This document shows, piece after piece, positions 33,282-40,845 of a stretch of 41,126 nucleotides of DNA. The stretch's first letter is position 1. Each line of letters starts with the position of its first letter. The notes beneath the pieces were generated by a model that was not told where the DNA came from, searched no databases, and saw nothing but the letters and a program-made list of their open reading frames with translations. A program made the translations under genes and the position numbers. Origin of the DNA: Treponema sp. (lineage in GTDB: Bacteria; Spirochaetota; Spirochaetia; Treponematales; Breznakiellaceae); contig JAISBN010000125.1 in the NCBI GenBank assembly GCA_031266175.1, forward strand, positions 1 through 41,126, given 5' to 3'.

Positions 33282-33922
33282 GTCAGTTCCTCCCGGCGCT
33301 GGATTATTTTCGCGATAAGCCCGTAACGGGCCGCCTCTTCCGCGGTCATCCAGAAATCCCTGTCGGTATCCTTTTCTACCTGTTCTAGGGCGGTTCCGGT
33401 TTCCCCGGCAATCAGCTTGTTGATCTTTTCCCGGAGTTTTTCCAGTTCCCGGGCGTGGATTTCAATATCCGTCGCCACCCCCCGGATTCCCGAAAGGGGC
33501 TGGTGGATAAGGTAATGGCTGTTGGGAAGTCCCGCCCGCCGTTCCCCGGGAGCGGCCAGCTGGATAATCGCCGCCGCGCTGGCCACAAGCCCCATCCCGA
33601 TAGTCCAGACCGGGGCTTTGACAAAGCGGATCATGTCGAAGATTGCAAATCCCGCATCCGCATCCCCCCCGGGGGAGTCGATAAAAATACGGATCGGTTC
33701 GTCACTTTCATCCTCCAGAAGCAACAGCTGCCGGATGGTCCGTTCCGCCAGATCCTTTTTTACCTCGCCGGAAAGCAGTATGGTCCGGGTTTTCAGCATC
33801 CGGGCAATCAGCGGATCCGCGCCGGAAAGCTTTTCGGCATCCTCCTTCTCTTCGTCCTCATCCTCGTCTTCGCACAGAAAATCCCCCCTGGGGGATTTCC
33901 ACGGGTACATGCTTTTTATCAT
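33278..33922 (-). CDS. clpP: ClpP-family serine protease with acidic N-terminal extension
   Basis: The 214-residue protein keeps the ClpP triad: Ser115 in GMGLVASAAA (normally MAASMGA), His140 in LIHQP, and Asp in DTDRD (185-189). It also has IDSPGGDADAGFAIFDMI and the TDIEIHARELEKLREKIN helix. An acidic run, CEDEDEDEEKEDAEK (17-31), precedes the core and replaces the usual N-terminal loop that forms the gated pore, so axial access or partner ATPase binding may differ. GGAGG lies 5 bases before the ATG. It sits 10 bases after alr and overlaps the SUMF1 gene. It may be the second, divergent ClpP of the cell (inference). Confidence 0.9.
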   Translation of the reverse strand: MIKSMYPWKSPRGDFLCEDEDEDEEKEDAEKLSGADPLIARMLKTRTILLSGEVKKDLAERTIRQLLLLEDESDEPIRIFIDSPGGDADAGFAIFDMIRFVKAPVWTIGMGLVASAAAIIQLAAPGERRAGLPNSHYLIHQPLSGIRGVATDIEIHARELEKLREKINKLIAGETGTALEQVEKDTDRDFWMTAEEAARYGLIAKIIQRREELT

Positions 33923-33932
33923 GTAATCCTCC

Positions 33933-35045
33933 CTAAACTTGTATGTATACCCGGGGAACCCGCTTGTTGATGGTGCAGGTTATTTCGTAGGGTATGGTGT
34001 TCAGCAGGGAAGCCATAATCCCCGCGTGGGGAGCCTCGCCGCCGAAAATGGTTACTTCGTCCCAGCGTGAAAAAGAACGGTCCCTTCCCAGATCAACCAT
34101 GCACTGATCCATACAGATCCGTCCCGCCAGGGGCCTTAATACCCCGCCGGCCAGTACCTGCCAGGTATTACCGAGCTGCCGGGACAGGCCGTCCCCGTAT
34201 CCCAGGGGAAGGGTGCCGATAACCGTATCCTCCGCCGCCGTCCAGATTCTGCCGTAGGAAACCGTTTCACCCCGGCGGACGTCCTTGATAAAGACCAGGC
34301 GGCTTACCAGTTCCATCAGGGGCTTAACGGCCATGGCAGGTTTCCCGCCGGCGTCCGGCGGAGCATAGCCGTACAGCAGGATCCCCGGCCTTACCATATC
34401 AAACCAGGCCCCGTTGTGAAAGGTTACAGCCCCCGTATTGGCCGCGTGGACGATTCCCGGATCGATCCCCCCGGCGCGGATGTCTTCCAGGGCTCCGCGG
34501 AAGCTGTCCAGCTGCCGTTCCGTAAAAGCCCGGTCCTCTTCCCGGAGGGAATCGGAGACCGCCAGATGGGTAGCGGTTCCCGCCAGCGTCAGGGAGCCGC
34601 TTTTCGCGATCCGGGAAGCCAGGGAACGGGCGAGGGAGGGCCTGCAGCCGATACGCCCCATGCCGGTGTCGATTTTAAGGTGGACCCGGAGCTTTTTCCC
34701 CGCCCCGGAGGCGGCCCGTTCCAGCGCTTCGATGTACTCCTCATCCCCGGCCAGGGGTTCCAGATCCGCCGCGGCCAGGTCTGCCAGTTCTTCCGGCAGC
34801 GCCACGGACAGGAGCAGGACCGGCGCCGTTATTCCCCCCTCCCGGAGTTCTTCCCCTTCCCCGACGGTGGCGACCGCCAGGTACTCCGCTCCCGCGGAAA
34901 GGGCCGCCCCCGCAACAGGCAGCGCCCCGTGGCCGTAAGCGTCGGCTTTAACGGGTACGCAGAGGGGACGGCGGGTTCTTTCCCGGACCAGATTGATGTT
35001 GTCCCGCAGATAATCTAGGTGTATGACGGCCCGTGTCGCCCGCAT
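33933..35045 (-). CDS. alr: Alanine racemase
   Basis: The 370-residue PLP enzyme interconverts L- and D-alanine for peptidoglycan. Lys33 in VPVKADAYGHG is the PLP-binding lysine. Other family motifs are LKIDTGMGRIG, the THLAVSD block, HAANTGAVTF, MVRPGILLYGY, TLPLGYGDGLSR with the second catalytic Tyr near 260, and GRICMDQCMVD. Length matches the family. It is the first gene of the alr-clpP-SUMF1 operon. Only about 50 bases separate its start from the stop of the LRR gene at higher coordinates. Confidence 0.97.
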   Translation of the reverse strand: MRATRAVIHLDYLRDNINLVRERTRRPLCVPVKADAYGHGALPVAGAALSAGAEYLAVATVGEGEELREGGITAPVLLLSVALPEELADLAAADLEPLAGDEEYIEALERAASGAGKKLRVHLKIDTGMGRIGCRPSLARSLASRIAKSGSLTLAGTATHLAVSDSLREEDRAFTERQLDSFRGALEDIRAGGIDPGIVHAANTGAVTFHNGAWFDMVRPGILLYGYAPPDAGGKPAMAVKPLMELVSRLVFIKDVRRGETVSYGRIWTAAEDTVIGTLPLGYGDGLSRQLGNTWQVLAGGVLRPLAGRICMDQCMVDLGRDRSFSRWDEVTIFGGEAPHAGIMASLLNTIPYEITCTINKRVPRVYIQV

Positions 35046-35096
35046 TAACCCATTATAGGGAAAATGGGCGGTAATGGAAAGGGCCGTGACCCCGCG

Positions 35097-35978
35097 TCAC
35101 TGCCTTGCCCAGGTCCCGCCGCCGTCACTGGAACGATACGTCCCCGCCCGGCTGCCTCCCCGCGTGTAAACATCCCTAAAGTTTCCGGGGAATGCCCTCC
35201 CCGCCACATTGACATTGGCGGGGATGGTGACGCTGGTTAACTGGTTGGTCGCAAACGCATAGTCTCCGATAGCGGTGACGGAATCGGGGATGGTGGCGCC
35301 GGTTAACCGGTTGTCCACAAACGCAGAGCCTTCGATAACGGTAAGGGAATCGGGAATGGTGACGCTGGTTAAGTAGTTGTCCGCAAACGCATAGTCTCCG
35401 ATAGCGGTAACGGAATCGGGGATGGTAACGCCGGTTAACCGGTTGTCCTCAAACGCATAGTCTCCGATAACGGTAACGGAATTGGGGATGGTGATCCCGG
35501 TTAACTGGTTGTGGTAAAACGCCAGTACTCCGATAGCAGTAACCGAATCGGGGATAGTGACGCTGGTTAAGTGGTTGTAAATAAACGCATTGTCTCCGAT
35601 GGCGGTAACGGAATTAGAGATGGTGACGCCAGTTAACCGGTTTCCCGCAAACGCCCCCGCTCCGATAACGGTAACGGAATCGGGGATGACGACATTGGTT
35701 AACCGGTTGTACGCGAACGCACGGTCTCCGATGGCGGTAACAGAACCGGGGATGGTAACGCCGGTTAACTGGTTGTCCGAAAACGCATAGTCTCCGATAA
35801 CGGTAACCGGCAGATTGTTTATCCGTCCGGGGATCGTCACGTTTTTTTCGCTTCCCCTGTAACCGGTAATGGTTACTTCCCCGTTCCCGGCCTCGTACCC
35901 GAAATCCGCCGCGTTTTGGCCGAAGAGGGCCGCCGCCATAAACAGCGCGCCCGCCGCCGCAAAGAACCGCTTTTTCAT
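35097..35978 (-). CDS. BspA-like leucine-rich-repeat surface protein 1
   Basis: The start at 35978 follows GAGGAGG. A signal peptide (MKKRFFAAAGALFMAAALFG) is followed by a 50-residue cap (YEAGNGEVTITGYRGSEKNV) and about eight 22-residue repeats of the type [21 protein letters not shown], then a NVNVAGRAFPGNF cap. These are LRR_5/TpLRR repeats, which make right-handed solenoids at the cell surface and in related bacteria help attachment or coaggregation. The C-terminus [14 protein letters not shown] contains an Asp-box (SxDxGxTW), shared by all LRR genes here. No lipobox is seen. Part of a tandem gene family. Confidence 0.9.
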   Translation of the reverse strand: MKKRFFAAAGALFMAAALFGQNAADFGYEAGNGEVTITGYRGSEKNVTIPGRINNLPVTVIGDYAFSDNQLTGVTIPGSVTAIGDRAFAYNRLTNVVIPDSVTVIGAGAFAGNRLTGVTISNSVTAIGDNAFIYNHLTSVTIPDSVTAIGVLAFYHNQLTGITIPNSVTVIGDYAFEDNRLTGVTIPDSVTAIGDYAFADNYLTSVTIPDSLTVIEGSAFVDNRLTGATIPDSVTAIGDYAFATNQLTSVTIPANVNVAGRAFPGNFRDVYTRGGSRAGTYRSSDGGGTWARQ

Positions 35979-36018
35979 ACATACCTCCTCATCAGATCCT
36001 GAAACTTATTCGACTGCA

Positions 36019-36030
36019 AACCTTCGGTTC
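36019..36030. repeat. Conserved intergenic hairpin of the LRR array (copy 1)
   Basis: AACCTTCGGTT lies between LRR genes 1 and 2 in a conserved block that also carries AACTTATTCG and GAGGTTTTTTGGCG. It is the weakest of three copies, with a 4-bp stem. The block was probably copied along with each gene. Confidence 0.5.
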
Positions 36031-36064
36031 GATTTGACTTTGAGGTTTTTTGGCGTCCCTCGTG

Positions 36065-36880
36065 TCATTGCCTTACCCATGTCTCGCCGCCGTCACGGGA
36101 ACGATACGTCCCCGCCCGGCGGCCTCCCGATGTGTAAACATCCGCCAGGTTTCCGGGGAATGGATCCCCCGCCACATTGACATTGGCGGGGATAGTGACG
36201 CTGGTTAGCTGGTTTCCCCAAAACGCCCCTTCTTCGATGGCGGTAAGGGAATCGGGGATGGTGACGCCGGTTAACTGGTTGTCCGCAAACGCATGGTCTC
36301 CGATAGCGGTAACGGAACCGGGGATGGTGACGCCGGTTAACAGGTTGAATGCAAACGCAGAGTCTCCGATATCGATAACAGACTTGGGGATAGTGACGCC
36401 GGTTAACTGGTTGCCCGCAAACGCATAATCTCCGATACCGGTAAGGGAATCGGGGATGGTGACGCCGGTTAACTGATTGCCTACAAACGCCCCCTCTCCG
36501 ATAGCGGTAACAGAATCGGGGATGATGACGCCGGTTAACTGGTTAATTGCAAACGCCCCCTCTCCGATAGCGGTAACGGAATCGGGGATGGTGACGCCGG
36601 TTAACTGGTTAATTGCAAACGCCCCCACTCCGATAACGGTAACAGAACCGGGGATGGTGACGCCGGTTAAGTAGTTGTCCCGAAACGCAGAGTCTCCGAT
36701 AGCGGTAACCGGCAGATTGTTTATCCGCCCGGGGATCGTCACGTTCTTTTCGCTTCCCCTGTAACCGGTAATGGTTACTTCTCCGTTCCCGGCCTCGTAC
36801 GTGAAATCCGCCGCGTTTTGGCCGAAAAGGGCCGCCGCCATAAACAGTGCACCCGCCACCGCAAAATACCGCTTTTTCAT
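36065..36880 (-). CDS. BspA-like leucine-rich-repeat surface protein 2
   Basis: The 271-residue protein has the same plan as its neighbours: MKKRYFAVAGALFMAAALFG signal peptide, conserved cap, about seven repeats of 22 residues and the tail TYRSRDGGETWVRQ with an Asp-box. Two adjacent repeats ending in EGAFAINQ and EGAFVGNQ are almost identical, pointing to recent internal duplication. GGAGG precedes the ATG. It is a close paralogue of the gene at 35097-35978, and likely a secreted or outer-surface adhesin-type protein; ligand unknown. Confidence 0.9.
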   Translation of the reverse strand: MKKRYFAVAGALFMAAALFGQNAADFTYEAGNGEVTITGYRGSEKNVTIPGRINNLPVTAIGDSAFRDNYLTGVTIPGSVTVIGVGAFAINQLTGVTIPDSVTAIGEGAFAINQLTGVIIPDSVTAIGEGAFVGNQLTGVTIPDSLTGIGDYAFAGNQLTGVTIPKSVIDIGDSAFAFNLLTGVTIPGSVTAIGDHAFADNQLTGVTIPDSLTAIEEGAFWGNQLTSVTIPANVNVAGDPFPGNLADVYTSGGRRAGTYRSRDGGETWVRQ

Positions 36881-36953
36881 ACATCCCTCCTCATTCGTGG
36901 TAAAATGTTATGTACCCCAAAGTCGAAAACAAAGTAAAAAACTTATTCGCCCG

Positions 36954-36968
36954 CGAACCTTCGGTTCG
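36954..36968. repeat. Conserved intergenic hairpin of the LRR array (copy 2)
   Basis: CGAACC-TTC-GGTTCG forms a perfect 6-bp stem. On the minus strand it is flanked by an A-run before and a T-run after (GTTTTTT), which can pair, so the block could act as a weak terminator between LRR genes 3 and 2. Confidence 0.6.
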
Positions 36969-37637
36969 ATTTGACCCTGCGGTTTTTTGGCGCCCCCGTA
37001 TCACTGCCTTGTCCACGTCCCGCCGCCGTCACTGGAACGATATGTCCCCGCCCGGTTGCCTCCCGATGTGTAAACATTCGCCAGGTTTCCGGGGAATGAA
37101 TCCCGCCCCACATTGACATTGGCGGGGATGATGACGTTGGTTAGCTGGTTGTACGCAAACGCCCGGTTTCCGATAGCGGTAACGGAATCGGGAATGGTGA
37201 CGCCGGTTAACTGGTTTTCCCAAAACGCCAGTGCTCCGATAACGGTAACGGAACCGGGGATGGCGACGCCGGTTAACTGGTTTCCCTCAAACGCAGAGTC
37301 TCCGATAACGGTAACGGAACCGGGGATGGCGACGCTGGTTAACCGGTTGTACGCAAACGCCCTCGCTCCGATGGCGGTAACCGAATCGGGGATGGCGACA
37401 CCGGTTAATTGGTTTCCCTCAAACGCAGAGTCTCCGATAACGGTAACGGAATTGGGGATGGTGACGCCGGTTAACTGGTTTTCCCAAAACGCCCCCATTC
37501 CGATAACGGTAACGGAACCGGGGATGGTGACGTTGGTTAACTGGTTGTTCGCAAACGCAGAGTCCCCGATCGTGGTAACGGAATCGGGGATGGTGACGCC
37601 GGTTAGCTGGTTGTCCGCAAACACCCCCGTTCCGATA

Positions 37638-37880
37638 GCGATAACCGGCAGACCTTTTATTTTTTCGGGGAGGGCAAGTTTTGCAGCTTTTCCGCGATAA
37701 CCCGCAATTTCAACGATATTGTTGCATACCATGCTATCAAAATCACCATCCTTGCTTCGTGAAAAGGCATACACTGCGGCTCTTCTATCGTTTGCGGTAT
37801 AGAGCGCGTATAAGAGGCTGTTAAATGACGATACCGACATATCCACATTGGCAGGGATAGTTACCCTGGTTAATTGGTTG
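37638..37880. repeat. Interblock linker of LRR gene 3, copy A
   Basis: This 243-bp segment repeats at 38629-38871, offset 991 bp, with about 90% identity. On the minus strand it encodes a non-LRR linker, including [30 protein letters not shown] and [18 protein letters not shown]. It resembles a C-terminal cap joined to an N-terminal cap, as if whole LRR domains had been fused in series. Confidence 0.85.
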
Positions 37881-38452
37881 TTCGCAAATGCATAGGCTCC
37901 GATAGCGGTGACGGAATAGGGGATGATAACCTCGGTTAACAGATTGTCCGCAAACGCCCCTGCTCCGATAACGGTAACGGAATTAGGGATAATAACGCTG
38001 GTTAACCGGTTTTCCGCAAACGCCCCGTCTCCGATAACGGTAACGGAACCGGGGATAGTCACGCCGGTTAACTGATTTTCCGCAAACGCCATCGCTCCGA
38101 TAGCGGTAACGGAATCGGGGATGGTGACGCTGGTTAACCGGTTGTTCATAAACGCATAGTCTCTGATGATGGTAACGGAATCGGGGATGGTTATGCTGGT
38201 TAAGTAGTTGTTTCGAAATGTCCCCGCTCTGATAGCGGTAACGGAACCGGGGATGGTGACGCCGGTTAGCTGGTTGTTCGCAAACGCCTCATCTCCGATA
38301 ACGGTAACGGAATTGGGGATAGTAACGCCGGTTAACCGGTTTCCCGCAAATGCCCAGTGTTCGATAGCGGCAACGGAACCGGGGATAGTGACGCCGGTTA
38401 GATGGTTGTACGCAAACACCCTCTCTCCGATAACGGTAACGGAATTGGGGAT

Positions 38453-38582
38453 GGTAACTCCGGTTAACGGTTGTCCGCAAACGCCATCTCTCCGATAGCA
38501 GTAACGGAATCGGGGATGGTAACTCCGGTTAACGGTTGTCCGCAAACGCCATCTCTCCGATAACGGTCACGGAACCGGGGAT
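38453..38582. repeat. Two tandem 65-bp units carrying the same one-base deletion
   Basis: Units 38453-38517 and 38518-38582 are nearly identical. The LRR period elsewhere in the array is 66 bp; both units are one base short at the same place (TTAACGG for TTAACCGG). The second unit was therefore most likely copied from the first after the deletion. Confidence 0.85.
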
Positions 38583-38628
38583 GGTAACGCTGGTTAAGTG
38601 GTTTTTCGCAAACGCCTCCGCTCCAATA

Positions 38629-38871
38629 GCGACAACCGGCAGACCGTTTATTTTTTCGGGGAGGGCAAGTTCTGCAGCTTTTCCGTGATAACCCGCAATT
38701 TCAACGGTATTGTTGCATACCAAACTATCAAAATCACCATCCTTGCTTCGTGAAAAGGCATACACGGCGGCTTTTCTATCGTTTGTGGTATAGAGTACGT
38801 ATAAGAGGCTATTAAATGACGATACCGACATATCCACATTGGCAGGGATAGTTACCCTGGTTAATTGGTTG
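38629..38871. repeat. Interblock linker of LRR gene 3, copy B
   Basis: Second copy of the 243-bp linker described at 37638-37880. Most differences are single bases, and several are silent in the minus-strand reading frame. Confidence 0.85.
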
Positions 38872-39267
38872 TCCGCAAACGCCCCGCCTCCGATAATGGT
38901 CACGGAACCGGGGATGGTGACGGCGGTTAGCTGGTTGTACGCAAACGCCCCCATTCCGATAACGGTAACGGAATGGGGGATGGTAACGCCGGTTAACCGG
39001 TTGTCCGAAAACGCATAGTCTCCGATAACGGTAACCGGCAGATTGTTTATCTGCTCGGGGATTGTTACGTTTGTTGCGCTTCCCATGTAGTCGGTAATGG
39101 TTACTTCTCCGTTCCCGGCCTCGTACTCGAAATCCGCCGCGTTTTGGCTGAAAAGGGTCGCCGCCATAAACAACGCGCCCGCCGCCGCAAAGAACCGCTT
39201 TTTCATACATCCCTCCTCATTCATGGTAAAATTTTATGTATCGAAAACAAAGTAAAAACTTATTCGG

Positions 39268-40704
39268 CTACGAACCTTTGGTTCGACTCGACCTTGAGGT
39301 TTTTATTCCCAGCGGGGGTCTAGTACCTAAGAACCCGCTAACGCAGGGGAGCTTTAGGACGATTAGAATTGGTAACCCCAACAAAAGAATAGTAATAGAC
39401 CCCACGGTTAATAATTTCCTTACCCATAATAACTTTCTTATCCACGTTTCGCCGCCGTCACGGGAGCGATACGTCCCCGCCCGGCTGCCTCCCGATGTGT
39501 AAACATCCGCCAGGTTTCCGGGAAATGAATTCCTCGCCACATTGACATTGGCAGGGATGGTAACGCCGGTTAACTGATTTTTCGCAAACGCATCTTTTCC
39601 GATAAAGGTAACGGAATCGGGTATGGTGACGTTGGTTAACCGGTTGCCCGCAAACGCCCAGTCTCCGATAGCGGTAACGGAACCTGGGATGGTGACGCCG
39701 GTTAACTGGTTGCCCGCAAACGCCCGGTCTCCGATAGCGGTAACGGAACCTGGGATGGTGATGCTGGTTAACCGGTTGTTCGCAAACGCCTCATCTCCGA
39801 TAGCGGTAACGGAACTGAGGATGATGACGCCGGTTAACTGGTTGTCCGCAAACGCAGAGTTTCCGATAGTAGTAACGGAATCGGGGATGATGACGCCGGT
39901 TAGCTGGTTGTTCGCAAACGCCCAGTTTCCGATAGTAGTAACGGAACCAGGGATGGTGACGCTGGTTAACTGATTTTCCGCAAACGCCTCATCTCCAATA
40001 GCGGTAACGGAGCCGGGGATGGTAACGCCGGTTAACCGGTTGTTCTCAAACGCATAGTCTCCGATAGCGGTAACAGAACCGGGGATGGTAACGCTGGTTA
40101 ACCGGTTGTTCAAAAACGCCTCCACTCCGATGACAGTAACCGAGTCGGGAATAGTAACGCTGGTTAATTTGTTTCTCGCAAACGCCCAGTTTCCGATAGT
40201 AATAACGGAACCAGGGATGGTAACGCCGGTTAACTGATTTTCCGCAAACGCCTCATCTCCGATAGCGGTAACGGAACCGGAGATGGTGACGCCGGTTAAC
40301 TGATTGCGATAAAATGCCCCCACTCCGATAGCGGTAACCGAATCGGGGATGACGCCGGTTAACCGGTTGTTCGCAAACGCATAGTCTCCGATAGTAGTAA
40401 CCGAGTTGGGGATGGTAACGCCGGTTAACCGGTTGTCCGCAAACGCCTGGTCTCCGATAACGGTAACGGAATCGGGGATGGTGACATCGGTTAACCTGTT
40501 GCCCTCAAACGCCCTCTCTCCGATAACGGTAACCGGCAGATTGTTTATCCGTCCGGGGATCGTTACGTTCTGCACACTTCCCCTGTAGCCGGTAATGGTT
40601 ACTTCCCCGTTCCCGGTCTCGTACTCGAAATCCGCCGCGTTTTGGCCGAAAAGAGTCGCCGCCATAAACAGTGCGCCCATCGCCGCAAAGAACCGCTTTT
40701 TCAT
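39268..40704 (-). CDS. BspA-like leucine-rich-repeat protein 4 with hydrophobic C-terminal extension
   Basis: The 478-residue protein starts at 40704 (MKKRFFAAMGALFMAATLFG). It has about fourteen repeats, the most in the array. One, LTGVIPDSV, lacks a residue but stays in frame. Where its relatives end with WVRQ, this one reads WIRKLLWVRKLL, from an 18-bp tandem duplication, and continues for about 50 residues. The extension contains a strongly hydrophobic stretch (VGSITILLLGLPILIVLKLP) and a basic tail, like a membrane anchor. The extra DNA includes an 89-bp inverted-repeat segment (39315-39403). Whether the extension is made in the cell is unknown. Confidence 0.85.
   Translation of the reverse strand: MKKRFFAAMGALFMAATLFGQNAADFEYETGNGEVTITGYRGSVQNVTIPGRINNLPVTVIGERAFEGNRLTDVTIPDSVTVIGDQAFADNRLTGVTIPNSVTTIGDYAFANNRLTGVIPDSVTAIGVGAFYRNQLTGVTISGSVTAIGDEAFAENQLTGVTIPGSVITIGNWAFARNKLTSVTIPDSVTVIGVEAFLNNRLTSVTIPGSVTAIGDYAFENNRLTGVTIPGSVTAIGDEAFAENQLTSVTIPGSVTTIGNWAFANNQLTGVIIPDSVTTIGNSAFADNQLTGVIILSSVTAIGDEAFANNRLTSITIPGSVTAIGDRAFAGNQLTGVTIPGSVTAIGDWAFAGNRLTNVTIPDSVTFIGKDAFAKNQLTGVTIPANVNVARNSFPGNLADVYTSGGSRAGTYRSRDGGETWIRKLLWVRKLLTVGSITILLLGLPILIVLKLPCVSGFLGTRPPLGIKTSRSSRTKGS
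39271..39285. repeat. Conserved intergenic hairpin of the LRR array (copy 3)
   Basis: CGAACC-TTT-GGTTCG, the third copy of the LRR intergenic dyad, here just inside the 3' end of the extended gene 4 reading frame, confirming that the extension reads into former intergenic DNA. Confidence 0.6.
39315..39403. repeat. Inserted 89-bp segment with terminal inverted repeats
   Basis: GGGGTCTA (39315-39322) is matched by TAGACCCC (39396-39403); extended to 13 bases, 11 pair. The segment sits in about 130 bp of DNA that is absent from the equivalent position after the other LRR genes, between GAGGTTTTT and CTTACCCAT. It may be a small mobile element or remnant. I do not recognise it. Confidence 0.5.
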
Positions 40705-40753
40705 ACATCTCTCCTCATTCGTGGTAAAATTTCTTCCTTAAAATCCCTTTGCG

Positions 40754-40845
40754 TCACTGCCTTACCCATGTCCTGCCGCCGTCACTGGAACGATATGTCC
40801 CCGCCCGGCGGCCTCCCGATATGTAAACATTCACCAGGTTTCCGG
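40754..40845 (-). pseudogene. 3' tail of a fifth LRR gene, fused to a transposase remnant
   Basis: The last 28 or so codons, [20 protein letters not shown] and GGRTWVRQ, match the C-terminal tail of the other LRR proteins, with the Asp-box. Upstream the LRR repeats are absent; the frame continues instead into IS3-type transposase sequence. The junction falls within the few bases CCGGA near 40842-40847. The rest of the gene has been lost or displaced. Confidence 0.85.

Larger units (their letters stand above)
37001..39206 (-). pseudogene. BspA-like leucine-rich-repeat gene 3, broken by a repeated frameshift
   Basis: The reading starts at 39206 after GAGGAGGG and encodes a signal peptide, cap and repeats, but it stops at 38529 (AFADNR then TAA). 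A C is missing from the usual TTAACCGG in two adjacent repeats (38461-38470 and 38526-38535). Beyond them the LRR coding resumes in another frame and runs to 37001, ending in the usual [14 protein letters not shown] tail. The ATG at 38545 in the downstream frame has no ribosome-binding site. Repaired, the protein would be about 730 residues, with three LRR blocks separated by two near-identical linkers. As it stands only about 226 residues are made. A sequencing error is possible but would have to occur twice identically. Confidence 0.85.

Noticed and set aside
38453-38582. Phase variation by changing the number of 65-bp units (three units would restore the frame)
   Set aside because: The deletion turns the codon series into AAC CGT TAA, an immediate stop in the first unit, so adding units cannot restore reading.
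39315-39403. Integron attC site
   Set aside because: Terminal repeats do not match the RYYYAAC/GTTRRRY core sites and there is no integron cassette or integrase nearby.
35200-40600. Dense regular repeats of about 66 bp suggesting a CRISPR array
   Set aside because: The repeats are continuous coding sequence for LRR proteins on the minus strand, with no unique spacers of constant length and no cas genes.
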